Shown: positions 41,917-54,340, counted from the first letter of the stretch. The stretch: 64,000 nucleotides of DNA from Rhodanobacter lindaniclasticus (GCF_004799035.1 NZ_MWIO01000027.1:89192-153191), one strand, 5' to 3'. The notes: a model not told the origin generated them from the letters alone. Made by a program: numbers and translations.

Positions 41917-41988
41917 GTAGGAGCGCACCCTGTGCGCGATGCCTTTCGTTACGTAACGGAAAGCATCGCGCACAGGGTGCGCTCCTAC
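41917..41988. repeat. GTAG-headed REP pair, type A, as a 72-base near-perfect palindrome
   Basis: 26 bases (41917-41942) beginning GTAGGAGC are exactly repeated in reverse complement at 41963-41988. The 20-base centre (CGTTACGTAACG) is also nearly palindromic, so the whole element can form one long hairpin. Read on the minus strand, the GTAG at 41985-41988 supplies the TAG stop of the MFS gene. It sits between two convergent genes. Confidence 0.85.
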
Positions 41989-43283
41989 AGATGACGTCGG
42001 CTGCTCGCAGCCACGCCCATCCCGATCACGGCCGCGAACGCCACGTAATGTGCCGGCGCCAGCACGCCGAACTGCTTCACCAACAGGCCGATCAACGGCG
42101 GCGTGATGCCGCCGAACACTGCGTAGGCGATGTTGTACGAAAACGACAGACCGGAGAAGCGCACCGCTGGCGGAAACGCCACCACCATCAGCGCCGGCAC
42201 CACGCCGACCACGCCGACGGCCAGCCCGGCCAGCGCGTACAACACCAGGAAATGCGCCGCGCCGGCTTGCAGGTCGAGATACAGCGCGTAGCTGCACACC
42301 AGCAAGCCGACCGCGCCGAACAGCAACGCGCGGGCAAAGCCGATCCGGTCGGCCAGGACGCCATAACCCAGGCAACCCAACGCCAGTGCGATCGAGGCCA
42401 CGGTATTGCCGAGGAACGCCCGCGCCGGCGCGACGTGGAACACCGATTGCACCAGCGACGGCGTCATCAGGATGATCACCAGGATCGCCGCGGTGAGCAT
42501 CCAGGTCACCAGCATCGACAGCAGCACGCCGGAGGCATGGCGCTCGAACACCTGGCGCAACGGCAGGCCACTGGCCAGTTCCTTGCGCGCGTGCATCGCC
42601 TCGAACACCGGCGTCTCGCTGAGCCAGCGGCGCAGCCATACCGCGAAGAAGCCGAACACGCCGCCGGCCAGGAACGGCACGCGCCAGCCCCAGTCGAGCA
42701 CCGCGGCAGGACTCATCCGGCTGTTGATCGTCGCGGCCACCAGCGAGCCGATCACGATGCCGACGGTGAGCCCGGAAGTGAGGCTGGCGCAGGCAAACCC
42801 GACCCGTCGCGCCGGCACGTGCTCGGCCACGAACACCCACGCGCCCGGCACTTCGCCGCCCACCGCGATGCCCTGCACGACGCGCAGCAGCAGCAACAGC
42901 AGCGGCGCCAGCATGCCGATCTGCGCGTACACCGGTAGCAAGCCGATACCCAGCGTCGGCACCGCCATCAGGAACACGCTCAACGTGAACATCCGCTTGC
43001 GCCCCAGCTTGTCGCCGTAGTGCGCCATCACGATGCCGCCCAGCGGCCGCGCGAGGTAACCGGCCGCGAAGATGCCGAACACCTGCAATTGCGCCAGCCA
43101 CGGCGCGGTGTCGTGCGGAAAGAACAACTGGCTCAGCGGGATCGCGAAGAACACGAACACCACGAAATCGTAGAACTCCAATGCGCCGCCCAGGGCTGCC
43201 AGGGTCAGCGTGCGGATGTCGCGGCGACCGAGGGTCCGGTCATCCCTGAAGCCACCATGCAACGCGAGGCCACGCTCGATCAT
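41985..43283 (-). CDS. MFS metabolite:H+ symporter (KgtP/ProP-like)
   Basis: 432 residues and about 12 membrane helices. Family motifs: GALEFYDFVVFVF in helix 1, and the loop 2-3 motif GDKLGRKRMF, plus RVVQGIAVGGEVPGAWVF. This is the metabolite:H+ symporter group, which imports dicarboxylates, proline/betaine or shikimate; substrate unresolved. The last codons end in RRHL and the stop TAG is part of a REP element. The start ATG at 43283 has only a short GGGA before it. Confidence 0.88.
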   Translation of the reverse strand: MIERGLALHGGFRDDRTLGRRDIRTLTLAALGGALEFYDFVVFVFFAIPLSQLFFPHDTAPWLAQLQVFGIFAAGYLARPLGGIVMAHYGDKLGRKRMFTLSVFLMAVPTLGIGLLPVYAQIGMLAPLLLLLLRVVQGIAVGGEVPGAWVFVAEHVPARRVGFACASLTSGLTVGIVIGSLVAATINSRMSPAAVLDWGWRVPFLAGGVFGFFAVWLRRWLSETPVFEAMHARKELASGLPLRQVFERHASGVLLSMLVTWMLTAAILVIILMTPSLVQSVFHVAPARAFLGNTVASIALALGCLGYGVLADRIGFARALLFGAVGLLVCSYALYLDLQAGAAHFLVLYALAGLAVGVVGVVPALMVVAFPPAVRFSGLSFSYNIAYAVFGGITPPLIGLLVKQFGVLAPAHYVAFAAVIGMGVAASSRRHL

Positions 43284-43484
43284 CGTTCGTTTCCCGGGGG
43301 CCGACGCGGCCGAGGCAGCAACATACCCGAAAACCGGGCCGCCCCGATCGCCCCGGCCGCCGGGGTACCCACCGTTTCAGATTAGTATTCGGCGCGACTG
43401 GCCGGGGATTGCGGGCCACGTCGCTGCATTGCCTGTTTCATGGGTTGACTCGTCTCTTCCACGTGGGTTGCAAGGAGAGTTTCG

Positions 43485-44216
43485 ATGAACATGAACAAAC
43501 GTTGCGCGGCCGAGTTCTTCGGCACGTTCTGGCTGGTTCTGGGGGGATGCGGCAGCGCCGTGCTGGCGGCCGGATTTCCGGAGCTCGGCATCGGCTTTGC
43601 CGGGGTGGCACTGGCTTTCGGCCTGACCCTGCTGACCATGTGCTACGCCATCGGCCACATTTCCGGTTGCCACATCAACCCGGCGGTGACCTTCGGCCTG
43701 GCCGCCGGTGGCAGGTTCCCGCTGCGGGATGTCCTCCCCTACGTCGTGGCGCAGGTCGTCGGCGGCCTCGTGGCCGGCCTGGTGCTGTACACCATCGCCT
43801 CGGGCAAGCCGGGCTTCGATGCGGCGGCCAGCGGCTTTGCGTCCAACGGATACGGAGCGCATTCGCCGGGCGGCTATTCGATGGGCGCCGCGGCCTTGTG
43901 CGAGATCGTGATGACCGGCTTTTTCATCTTCATCATCATGGGCGCCACGCACAAAAGCGCGCCGGCAGGTTTCGCCGGCGTCGCGATCGGTCTGGCGCTG
44001 ACCCTGATTCACCTGATCAGCATCCCGGTCACCAACACGTCGGTGAATCCGGCGCGCTCGACCGGCGTAGCCGTGTTCCAGGGCGAATGGGCGGTGCACC
44101 AGCTGTGGTTTTTCTGGGTGATGCCGATCATCGGCGGCATCATCGGTGGCCTGATCTACCGCTACCTGTGGAGCGACCGGCCGCAGCAACCGGCGATCAA
44201 GGGCGACGCCGCCTGA
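43485..44216 (+). CDS. aqpZ: Aquaporin Z
   Basis: Water channel of the inner membrane. 243 residues, six helices and both NPA half-helices ([16 protein letters not shown]). The selectivity-filter residues Phe, His and Arg ([18 protein letters not shown]) fit the water-specific type. AAGGAG stands seven or eight bases before the ATG. Confidence 0.95.
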   Translation: MNMNKRCAAEFFGTFWLVLGGCGSAVLAAGFPELGIGFAGVALAFGLTLLTMCYAIGHISGCHINPAVTFGLAAGGRFPLRDVLPYVVAQVVGGLVAGLVLYTIASGKPGFDAAASGFASNGYGAHSPGGYSMGAAALCEIVMTGFFIFIIMGATHKSAPAGFAGVAIGLALTLIHLISIPVTNTSVNPARSTGVAVFQGEWAVHQLWFFWVMPIIGGIIGGLIYRYLWSDRPQQPAIKGDAA

Positions 44217-44223
44217 GCGACAA

Positions 44224-44250
44224 GGCGCGCGACCGGCATGGTCGCGCGCC
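44224..44250. terminator. GC hairpin between convergent aqpZ and epmA
   Basis: GGCGCGCGACC (44224-44234) pairs perfectly with 44240-44250 over a five-base loop. No T-run on either side, so possibly a bidirectional pause or a weak terminator. Confidence 0.5.
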
Positions 44251-44255
44251 CTGTC

Positions 44256-45211
44256 TCACGCCCGGGCAAACGGAAACGCCAGCACGTCGGCGATCGCGTC
44301 GGTGTCGGCCAGGCACATCAGCAAGCGCTCCACGCCCAGTGCCACGCCGGCGCAGGCAGGCATGGCATCAAGCACGCCCAGCAGGTTCTCGTCCAGCGGG
44401 ATCTCGCGCAGGCCGCGCTCGCGGCGCACCGCGTTGTCGCGTTCGAAACGTGCACGCTGCTCCGGGACATCGTTCAGTTCGTGATAACCGTTGGCCAGTT
44501 CGTAACGGCCCAGATACAGCTCGAAGCGCTCGGCGAGCGGCGGCTCGCCGGGACGGATTTTCGCCAGCGCGCACTGGCTGGCCGGGTAGTCGTGGATCAC
44601 CGTGATGCGATCGCGCGGGAATGCCGGCTGCAGCTGGTGCGTGATCAGCAGGTCGAGCCAGTCGTCGCGGCCGAGCCCGTCCGGGCCGATGCCGAACGCG
44701 GCCAGCGGCGCGCGCAGCTCTTCCATTGGCGCATGCAGCGGATCGACGCCCAGAGCGTCCAGGAACAGTTGCCGGTACGTGGTCACCACCACCTCGGCGC
44801 GCCGTCCCACCAGCCCCAGCGCGGCCTCGACCAGCACGATGGTTTCCTGCATCAGGCGACGGTGATCCCAACCGACCCGATACCACTCCAACATGGTGAA
44901 CTCGGGGTTGTGCCGCCCGCCCGCCTCACCGTTGCGGAACACCCGGCCCAGCTCGTAGCAGTCGCCGACGCCCGCCGCGAGCAGCCGCTTCAGCGGGTAC
45001 TCCGGCGAGGTGCGCAACCAGCGTTCGCGCGCGCCGGCGTCGACATGGCCGCTGAAGCTCGTGCTGAAGCCCTGCATGTTCGGATCGGTATTGCCGGCCG
45101 CCGACAGTACCGGAGTTTCCACCTCCAGCACGTCGCGCGCGGCGAAATACGCGCGGATCAGGGTGTACAACCGCGCACGCAAACGCAGCGCGTCATGCAG
45201 GGCGGGACTCA

Positions 45212-45212
<1 letters not shown>
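44256..45212 (-). CDS. epmA: EF-P lysyl-lysine ligase EpmA (GenX/PoxA, LysRS paralogue)
   Basis: Attaches (R)-beta-lysine to elongation factor P, which relieves ribosome stalling at polyproline. 318 residues: a class II LysRS catalytic core without the anticodon-binding domain. Motif 1 region VLEVETPVLS, motif 2 RVFRNGEAGGRHNPEFTMLEWY, motif 3 GVALGVERLLMCL. The start overlaps the ligA stop by one base (TGATG), so it is translationally coupled. The partners epmB and efp are not in the window. Confidence 0.94.
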
Positions 45213-47665
<2,453 letters not shown>

Positions 47666-48073
47666 TCAGCGATGCAGGTCGCCGGCGGCCTCGGGCTGGT
47701 AGGTGATCTCCAGCACTTTCAGGCGACGCTTGCGCCCGTCGGGCATCGGCCAGTCGATCTGCTGGCCGCGCGCCAGGCCCAGCAGGGCGCTGCCCACCGG
47801 TGCCAGGATCGAAACCGTGCCGGGCGCGCCGGCACCCGTCGGATAGACCAGGGTGAGGGTCAGTTTTTCGCCGTTCGCCTCGTCCTCGAAGACCACGGTG
47901 GAGTTCATCGTCACGATGTGCGGCGGCATGTCCGCCGGTTCGACCACGTCGGCGCGATCCAGTTCGGCGCGCAGCGCCTGCAGCTTGTCGGCCTCGGCGG
48001 CCGGCAGCCGCTCCAGCAGGGCTTCGATGCGATCCATGTCGATGCGCGACACGGTGATGGCTGACTGACTCAT
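47666..48073 (-). CDS. rnk: Rnk-type nucleoside diphosphate kinase regulator (GreA/GreB C-terminal fold)
   Basis: 135 residues. A short N-terminal helix pair and a GreA/B-like FKBP domain (TLTLVYPTGA...GTVSILAPVGSALLGLARGQ). Rnk binds RNA polymerase near the secondary channel and affects nucleotide pools. AGGA lies six bases before the ATG at 48073. Separated from ligA by 63 bases. Confidence 0.9.
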   Translation of the reverse strand: MSQSAITVSRIDMDRIEALLERLPAAEADKLQALRAELDRADVVEPADMPPHIVTMNSTVVFEDEANGEKLTLTLVYPTGAGAPGTVSILAPVGSALLGLARGQQIDWPMPDGRKRRLKVLEITYQPEAAGDLHR

Positions 48074-48255
48074 GACGATTCCTGGGTTCCGCGGCTCCTG
48101 CCGCACAAAAGCACGCGCCAGAACGTGGTGTCCCGGCGCGTGGGGTCGGTTATCCGCTGCCGCGCCTGGCACGTCGTGGGCGGCAGATGCATCAGTCATG
48201 ACTGTGCAAAATCCGGGCGCCAAATGCAAGCTGTCGCAGCAGGTATCATGCGGCC

Positions 48256-49710
48256 ATGGCCAGCCCAGCCGCCGCGGACGCCCCCTCAGCACCGGTTTCG
48301 GCCGCCTTGCCCGAGCCGTCCACGCGCGAGCGCTTTCGCGGCCTGCTGTGGCTGGTCGCGGCGGCCTTTTTCATGCAGGCGCTGGATTCCACCGTGGTCA
48401 ACACCGCGGTGCCGATGATGGCCGGGGCGCTGGAAGTGACCCCGCTGGGCATGCGCACCGCGCTGACCAGCTACGTGCTGACCCTGGCGATCCTGATCCC
48501 GGCCAGCCCGTGGCTGTGCGACCGGCTGGGCACGCGACGGGTGTTCGGTGCGGCGATCGTGATCTTCGGGCTGGGTTCGCTGGCCTGCGGACTGGCCCAG
48601 AGCCTGCCGCAACTGGTCGTCGCGCGCGTGCTGCAGGGCATCGGCGGCGCCTCGCTGATGCCGGTCGGGCGCTACGTGCTGGTGCGCAGCATCGACAAGC
48701 GCGAATTCGTGCGCGCGATGAGCACGGTGGCCACGTTCGGTCTGCTGGGTTCAGTACTCGGCCCCCTGCTCGGCGGCGCGCTGGTGGAGTTCACCTCGTG
48801 GCGGCTGATCTTCCTGATCAACGTGCCGGTGGCGATCGCCGGGGTATGGATGAACCGGCGCGACATGCCGGATTATCGGCTGGAGCGCGCGCACCGCTTC
48901 GACCTGTTCGGCTTCGCGCTGTTCGCCGCCGCCTCGGCCCTGCTGCTGATCGCCTCGGAACTTGCCGGCGCCACGCCGGTGCCGTGGATGCGCATCGGCC
49001 AGTGCAGCCTGGTGGCGGTGTTGCTGGGCGTGGCGTACGTGTGGCACAGCCGGCGCATCACGTTTCCGGTTGCCGACCTGACCCTGCTGAAGGTACGCAG
49101 CGTATGGGTGGCGTTGGCCGGCGGCCTGTTCACCCGACTCGGCATCTCCGGCATGTTCCTGCTGCTGGTGCTGTTCCTGCAGGTGGGTTGCGCCTGGTCG
49201 CCGCTGATGGCCGGCCTGATGATGGTGCCGCAGGCGCTGGGTTCGATCTGCGCCAAGTGGGCGATCAACCGGGTGCTGGTGCACTTCGGCTACCGTCGCC
49301 TGCTGCTGGGCAACACACTGATCGTGGCCGTGCTGCTGGCGGCGTTTGCCCTGCTCGGCCCGACCACGCCGGTATGGGCCATTGCGCTGTTGACGTTCTG
49401 CTACGGCGGCTTCGCCGGGCTGCAGTACACCGCGATGAACACGCTGATCTACCACGACCTGGACATCGCGCATGCCTCGATGGCTTCGTCGATGGCCTCG
49501 ACCGTGCAGTACCTGGCGATGAGTTTCGGCATCGCGCTGTCCACACTGCTGATGCAGGCGCTGCTGCAGGGGCATGAGCGCGCGGACTACGTGGAGGCGT
49601 TTCGCTGGACCGTGCTGCTGCTGGCGCTGGTCACGGCGGCGGCCAGCCGCGTGTTCGGCCGGTTGCGGCACGATCGCCCGCTGTCGCGCGCCGGTGCCCC
49701 GGTGCGCTGA
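48256..49710 (+). CDS. MFS drug exporter, DHA2 family (14-TMS, EmrB/MdtD-like)
   Basis: 484 residues with about 14 membrane helices. Helix 1 motif AAFFMQALDSTVVNTAVP and loop motif LCDRLGTRRVFG are those of the DHA2 family; motif C-like GLLGSVLGPLLGGALV is present in helix 5. E. coli MdtD (471) is the closest layout that I recall. No membrane-fusion partner gene is adjacent. Substrate unknown. Confidence 0.88.
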   Translation: MASPAAADAPSAPVSAALPEPSTRERFRGLLWLVAAAFFMQALDSTVVNTAVPMMAGALEVTPLGMRTALTSYVLTLAILIPASPWLCDRLGTRRVFGAAIVIFGLGSLACGLAQSLPQLVVARVLQGIGGASLMPVGRYVLVRSIDKREFVRAMSTVATFGLLGSVLGPLLGGALVEFTSWRLIFLINVPVAIAGVWMNRRDMPDYRLERAHRFDLFGFALFAAASALLLIASELAGATPVPWMRIGQCSLVAVLLGVAYVWHSRRITFPVADLTLLKVRSVWVALAGGLFTRLGISGMFLLLVLFLQVGCAWSPLMAGLMMVPQALGSICAKWAINRVLVHFGYRRLLLGNTLIVAVLLAAFALLGPTTPVWAIALLTFCYGGFAGLQYTAMNTLIYHDLDIAHASMASSMASTVQYLAMSFGIALSTLLMQALLQGHERADYVEAFRWTVLLLALVTAAASRVFGRLRHDRPLSRAGAPVR

Positions 49711-49786
49711 ATTGCCGTGACGGCGTCGCCTGACCGGGAGGCTGCATGTAGCATGCACTCTTTGTCGCAAGTTCGAGCACTGCTGC

Positions 49787-50995
49787 ATGCACCAAGCCGC
49801 CGACATCCTGTTCACCCTGTTCGTCGTGTTCGTCGCCGCCCAGATCGGCAGCGAGATCGCGCAACGACTGAAACTGCCCGGCGTGGTCGGCGAGATCGCC
49901 GCCGGCTGCGCGATCGGCCCTTCCCTGCTCGGCTGGATCAGCCCGGGTCAGATCGCCCCCGGCACTCCGCTCGACGTGCTCGCGGAGATCGGCGTGATCC
50001 TGCTGCTGTTCGCAGTGGGCCTGGAAACGCGCCTGGAAGACATGAAGAAGGTCGGTGCGGTGGCGTTCGCGGTCGGCGTGGTCGGCGTGCTGGTGCCGTT
50101 CGGCATGGGCAGCGTGTGGGCGCATGGCAACGGCTTCGACTGGGACCGTTCGCTGTTCGTGGCGGCCGCCTTCGTGGCCACCTCGGCCGGCATCACCGCG
50201 CGCGTGTTGCAGGAGCTGAACGCACTGCAGCGGATCGAGAGCAAGGTGATTTTGGGTGCCGCGGTGATCGACGACATCCTCGCCATGCTGCTGCTCGGCG
50301 TCGTGATCTCGCTGCAGGGTGGCGGCAGCGTCGACGCCTCGCATCTGCTGGTGGTGCTGGCGGGTGCGGCGGGCTTCATCGCGGTGATCGGCTGGGGCGG
50401 CACGCGGGTGATGCGCTGGAACTCGGCCTGGCTGGACAAACCGCTGGGCCCGCATTCGCCGCTGATGATCGTGCTGGCGCTGTGCCTGGGGCTGGCCTGG
50501 TTGTCTACCCGCTTCGGCCTGGCGGCGATCATCGGCGCGTTCCTGGCCGGCATGATCGCCTCGGAAACGCGCCAGCAGCACATCCTGGAAAAGCAGACGG
50601 CGCCACTGCTGGCCCTGCTCACCCCGTTCTTCTTCGTGGTCACCGGCAGCAAGGTCGACCTGCACGAACTGGCCAGCGCCGAGGCGCTGTGGATGCTGGC
50701 CGTGGTCACCGCCATCGCGGTGGTATCCAAGCTGGCCGGCGGCTGGCTCGGTTCGCTCACGCTGGGCACGCGCAGCGCCACCATCATCGGCTTCGGCATG
50801 GTGCCGCGCGGCGAGGTGGGCATCGTGGTCGCCACGCTGGGGCTGGCCGCCGGCGTGTTCGACAATCGCATCTACGCGATCATCGTGGCGATGTCGCTGC
50901 TCACCGCCATGGTGACGCCGCCGATCCTGGCCTGGTTGCTCAAGCGTAGCGATCACGCCCCTGGCACCACGGAGTTGCCCGAGGCGCGGAACTGA
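49787..50995 (+). CDS. CPA2-family cation:proton antiporter (Na+/H+ exchanger domain)
   Basis: 402 residues and about 12 helices. The ion-binding pair Asp-Asp is present in AAVIDDILAMLLLGV, and the N-terminal LKLPGVVGEIAAGCAIGPSLLG-type segment (residues about 27-49) is that of KefB/NapA-like exchangers. It has no cytoplasmic RCK/TrkA-N domain, so glutathione or nucleotide gating of the KefB/C kind is not expected. It follows the DHA2 gene by 76 bases. Confidence 0.9.
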   Translation: MHQAADILFTLFVVFVAAQIGSEIAQRLKLPGVVGEIAAGCAIGPSLLGWISPGQIAPGTPLDVLAEIGVILLLFAVGLETRLEDMKKVGAVAFAVGVVGVLVPFGMGSVWAHGNGFDWDRSLFVAAAFVATSAGITARVLQELNALQRIESKVILGAAVIDDILAMLLLGVVISLQGGGSVDASHLLVVLAGAAGFIAVIGWGGTRVMRWNSAWLDKPLGPHSPLMIVLALCLGLAWLSTRFGLAAIIGAFLAGMIASETRQQHILEKQTAPLLALLTPFFFVVTGSKVDLHELASAEALWMLAVVTAIAVVSKLAGGWLGSLTLGTRSATIIGFGMVPRGEVGIVVATLGLAAGVFDNRIYAIIVAMSLLTAMVTPPILAWLLKRSDHAPGTTELPEARN

Positions 50996-51026
50996 CTGCT
51001 GCCGCTTCCGGCAGCGTCGAAAACGA

Positions 51027-51054
51027 CAACGGGCCGACGCGAGTCGGCCCGTTG
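51027..51054. terminator. Hairpin between convergent antiporter and mdh genes
   Basis: CAACGGGCCGAC (51027-51038) pairs perfectly with 51043-51054 over GCGA. No long T-run follows; probably a bidirectional terminator of modest strength. Confidence 0.6.
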
Positions 51055-51113
51055 GGGGTATCACCACGGCCCGCCACCCTTGCGCGGTGGGCGGGCCCGG
51101 GATCACGGCAGGA

Positions 51114-52097
51114 TCACCTGGCGAACAGGTGCTCCACGCCGGCGCGCTCCTCGCGCAGTTCCTTGTCGGTGGCGTCCATGCGCGCACGCGAGAAGGCGCC
51201 GATCTCCAGCCCCTGCACGATCTCGTACTTGCCGTTCTTCACGGTCACCGGGTAGCCGTAGATCACGCCCGGCGCGATGCCGTAGGAGCCATCGGCAGGA
51301 ATGCCCATCGAGGTCCAGTCGCCCTCGGCCGTGCCCTGTGCCCAGGTGCGCATGTGGTCGATCGCCGCCGAGGCAGCCGAGGCGGCCGACGAGGCGCCGC
51401 GCGCCTTGATGATGGCCGCGCCGCGCTGCTGCACGGTGGGGATGAACTCGTTCTCGTACCAGGCCTGGTCGACCAGGCTCAGCGCCGGCTTGCCGTCGAC
51501 GGTGGCGTGGTGCAGGTCGGGATACTGGGTGGAGCTGTGGTTGCCCCAGATCGTCATCTTCTTCACGTCGGTGTTGTGCTTGCCGGTCTTCTCGGCGAGC
51601 TGGCTCTTGGCGCGGTTGTGGTCCAGCCGCACCATCGCGGTGAAGCACTTCGGGTCGAGATCCGGCGCGTTCTGCTGGGCGATCAGCGCATTGGTGTTGG
51701 CCGGGTTGCCGACCACCAGCACCCTCACGTCGCGCTTGGCATGCGCGTTCAGCGCCTTGCCCTGCGGTGCGAAGATGGCGCCGTTGGCTTCCAGCAGGTC
51801 CTTGCGCTCCATGCCCGGGCCGCGCGGGCGCGCGCCGACCAGCAAGGCATAGTCCACATCCTTGAAGGCGACATTGGCGTCATCGGTGGCGACCACCCCG
51901 GCCAGCGTCGGGAACGCGCAATCGTTGAGTTCCATCACCACGCCCTGCAGCGCCGGCAGGGCCGGGGTGATCTCCAGCAGATGCAGGATCACCGGCTGGT
52001 CAGGGCCGAGCATGTCGCCGGCGGCAATGCGGAACAGCAAGGCATAGCCGATCTGGCCGGCAGCACCGGTAACGGCAACTCGAACGGGGGCTTTCAT
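51114..52097 (-). CDS. mdh: Malate dehydrogenase
   Basis: NAD-dependent TCA-cycle enzyme. 327 residues, type 2 (cytosolic-like) MDH. Rossmann motif [17 protein letters not shown], substrate loop [14 protein letters not shown], catalytic Asp/His as [11 protein letters not shown] and [16 protein letters not shown] precedes the ATG. It is about 48 bases downstream of the aminotransferase on the same strand; together they interconvert malate, oxaloacetate and aspartate. Confidence 0.96.
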   Translation of the reverse strand: MKAPVRVAVTGAAGQIGYALLFRIAAGDMLGPDQPVILHLLEITPALPALQGVVMELNDCAFPTLAGVVATDDANVAFKDVDYALLVGARPRGPGMERKDLLEANGAIFAPQGKALNAHAKRDVRVLVVGNPANTNALIAQQNAPDLDPKCFTAMVRLDHNRAKSQLAEKTGKHNTDVKKMTIWGNHSSTQYPDLHHATVDGKPALSLVDQAWYENEFIPTVQQRGAAIIKARGASSAASAASAAIDHMRTWAQGTAEGDWTSMGIPADGSYGIAPGVIYGYPVTVKNGKYEIVQGLEIGAFSRARMDATDKELREERAGVEHLFAR

Positions 52098-52145
52098 CTG
52101 TGGTCTCCGGGATTGGTGATACGGGAATCGGTCGCGAACCGGGCG

Positions 52146-53345
52146 TCAGGCGAGTTCGGCGAAGAACTGCTGGATGCGCTGCAGGCCGGGTTCCAACTGT
52201 GCGATCGGACAGGTGTAGGAAATGCGCATCGCGCGCGGCTCGCCGAAGGCCGAGCCCGGCACGCAGGCCACGCCCTTGACTTCCAGCAACGCGGCGCAGA
52301 ACTCCACGTCATTGCTGATCTTCATGCTGCCGTGGCTCTTGCCGAACGCCACCGAGATGTCCGGGAACGCGTAGAACGCGCCTTGCGGCCGCGGGCAGAC
52401 CACACCGGGTATCGCGCTGAGCGCGGCGAACACGGTGTCGCGCCGGCCGGCGAACTCGGCGCATTTCGCCCGCGGAATGTCCTGCGGGCCGGAGAGCGCC
52501 GCAACGGCTGCTGCGGTGATCACTTCCGGCAGGCTGGTGATGTGGTTGGAGTTGAGCGTGGTGACCGCCTTGGCCACCGACTCCGGCCCGGCCAGCAGGC
52601 CCACGCGCCAGCCCGGCATGCCGTAGGTCTTGGAGACCGAGTCGACGAAGATCACCCGCTCGCGCAACGCCGGCTGCGCGTGCACGAAGTTGTGGTAGCC
52701 CAGACCGTCGAACACCATCGCGTTGTAGATGTCGTCGGTGATCACCCAGGTATCCGGGTGCTTCACCAGCACGTCGGCCAGCGCGGCGATTTCCGCGGCG
52801 GTGTAGACCATGCCGGTGGGGTTGGACGGGTTGTTGAACAGGAACACCTTCGGCTTGCGTGCCAGCGCGGCGTCGAGCTGGGCCGGGGTGAGCTTGTAGT
52901 GCTGCTCCGGCCCGCAATGCATCACGTGGGTCTTCGCGCCCACGATGTCGGCGATGTCGCGGTAGGTGGTCCAGTACGGCGCGGCGAAGCAGATCTCGTC
53001 GCCCTCGTCCAGCAGCGCCTCGGCCAGGTTGTACAGCACCTGCTTGGCGCCGATGCCGATGGACAGGTTCATCCGCGTGTAGCCGCTGAAGCCGAGCGCC
53101 TCGATGTGCTTGAGGAACGCGTCCAGCAAGGCCTCCGCACCGCGGTTGCTGCCGTACTGGCCGGAGTCGCGTGACAGCGACTCGCGCGCGGCGGCGTAGA
53201 CGTGCTCGCCGGGCAGGAAGTTCGGCACGCCGATGGAGAAGCTGATGATGTCGCGGCCGGCAGCCTTGAGCTGCTTCGCCTTCTCGGCAATCACCATGAT
53301 CGCGCTGGGTTTGGCGCGGCCGACACGCTGGGCGAGCTGGGGCAT
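52146..53345 (-). CDS. PLP-dependent aminotransferase, aspartate aminotransferase type (class I)
   Basis: 399 residues. PLP lysine K239 in VDSVSKTYGMPGWRVG, NNPSNPTG near residue 171, and the carboxylate-binding Arg in MRISYTC near the C-terminus. The sequence fits the I-gamma/aspartate aminotransferase group of thermophile and Rhizobium type. Likely makes aspartate from oxaloacetate, supported by adjacency to mdh; related enzymes use other amino acids, so specificity is inferred. Confidence 0.88.
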   Translation of the reverse strand: MPQLAQRVGRAKPSAIMVIAEKAKQLKAAGRDIISFSIGVPNFLPGEHVYAAARESLSRDSGQYGSNRGAEALLDAFLKHIEALGFSGYTRMNLSIGIGAKQVLYNLAEALLDEGDEICFAAPYWTTYRDIADIVGAKTHVMHCGPEQHYKLTPAQLDAALARKPKVFLFNNPSNPTGMVYTAAEIAALADVLVKHPDTWVITDDIYNAMVFDGLGYHNFVHAQPALRERVIFVDSVSKTYGMPGWRVGLLAGPESVAKAVTTLNSNHITSLPEVITAAAVAALSGPQDIPRAKCAEFAGRRDTVFAALSAIPGVVCPRPQGAFYAFPDISVAFGKSHGSMKISNDVEFCAALLEVKGVACVPGSAFGEPRAMRISYTCPIAQLEPGLQRIQQFFAELA

Positions 53346-53505
53346 TGCTGTCTCACGCGGTGAGGAAACAAAGGCCGCAATTTTACCACGCCGCTCGCCC
53401 CGGGCGCTCGCCAGTGATTCGCTCGCGCTGCCGTCACGCAATATGGGCATCATGGGTGCGCCCGCACGCCGGGCTTCGCCGTCAAACCGTGAAAAGGAGA
53501 ACCGC

Positions 53506-53760
53506 ATGCATTGGCTCTGGGTTTTCGTGATCGGACTGGTTGTGGGCGTGGTCGCCAAGCTGCTGACGCCGGGCAAGGACCCGGGCGGCTTCATCATCAC
53601 CGCCATCATCGGCATCGCCGGCTCGCTGCTGGCGACATGGGTAGGCCAGCAGTTGTTCGGCTGGTACCAGGCGGGACAATCGGCCGGCTTCATCGCCTCG
53701 GTGGTCGGCGCGGTCGTGCTGTTGCTGCTCTACCACCTGGTCAAGCGCAAGTCGACCTGA
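53506..53760 (+). CDS. GlsB/YeaQ/YmgE-family small membrane protein
   Basis: 84 residues with three hydrophobic helices and glycine-rich repeats (GLVVGVVAKLLTPGKDPGGF). The transglycosylase-associated/GlsB family is linked to stress or cell-envelope functions; precise role unknown. AAAAGGAG (53492-53499) lies six bases before the ATG. Confidence 0.88.
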   Translation: MHWLWVFVIGLVVGVVAKLLTPGKDPGGFIITAIIGIAGSLLATWVGQQLFGWYQAGQSAGFIASVVGAVVLLLLYHLVKRKST

Positions 53761-53767
53761 GCGTCAT

Positions 53768-53793
53768 CCCGGCGGGGCGATCGCCCCGCCGGG
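53768..53793. terminator. 26-base GC palindrome between convergent genes
   Basis: A perfect palindrome centred at 53780/53781 (CCCGGCGGGGCGA with its reverse complement). It sits between the GlsB-like gene and leftward yidB. No T-run, so it may act as a bidirectional transcription barrier. Confidence 0.5.
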
Positions 53794-53805
53794 ACGCCCG
53801 GGACC

Positions 53806-54225
53806 TCAGCCCAGCAACTTGCCTGCCAGCCCTTCAAGCATGCCCAGGTTGAAGCCGCCACCCTGCCCGTCTGCCGGTATCTGGCCATCGGGGGTCAGAT
53901 GGTCGACCGCCTGCGGCAAGACCTGCGAAAGTCCGTTGAGCACCACGCCGGGATCGATGCCGAACTTGCTGGCCGCCTCCTGCACCAGCGAGCCCATGCC
54001 GCCATTTTGCAGGGCCTGGCCGAGCTGTTCGCCCGATACCGGCTGGTTCGCTCCGCCGCTCACCCACGACTGCACTGCACCGCCGAGCCCGTGCTGCTGC
54101 AGCATGCTGACCAGGCCCTGCACGCCGCCAGCGCGCTGCAACAGGTCACTGGCCACCGAAATCATCGAGCCGGCGCCGCCGGCCTGCTGTCCCTGACCGC
54201 CAAGCAAATCGTTGAGGAATGACAT
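53806..54225 (-). CDS. yidB: YidB family protein (DUF937)
   Basis: 139 residues, Gly/Gln-rich. DUF937 pattern: MSFLNDLLGG, LVSMLQQHGLGGAVQSWVSGG, and a short repeat with PVSGEQLGQAL and FGIDPGVVLNGLSQVLPQAVDHLTPDG-type helices (residues about 88-115). Function unknown. AAGGAG lies seven bases before the ATG. Confidence 0.9.
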   Translation of the reverse strand: MSFLNDLLGGQGQQAGGAGSMISVASDLLQRAGGVQGLVSMLQQHGLGGAVQSWVSGGANQPVSGEQLGQALQNGGMGSLVQEAASKFGIDPGVVLNGLSQVLPQAVDHLTPDGQIPADGQGGGFNLGMLEGLAGKLLG

Positions 54226-54304
54226 GGTCGCTCTCCTTGATGAATGAACATGCGTGTAGCCCGCCGATCATAGGCCCGTGAAAGTAATGGAGCCATGACG
54301 CACT

Positions 54305-54340
54305 CGCAAAAAAAATCGCCGGCTCCGGCCGGCGATTTCC
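54305..54340 (-). terminator. Rho-independent terminator of the cyclophilin gene
   Basis: AAATCGCCGG (54313-54322) pairs with 54329-54338; read on the minus strand the stem is followed by a run of eight T. Confidence 0.9.
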
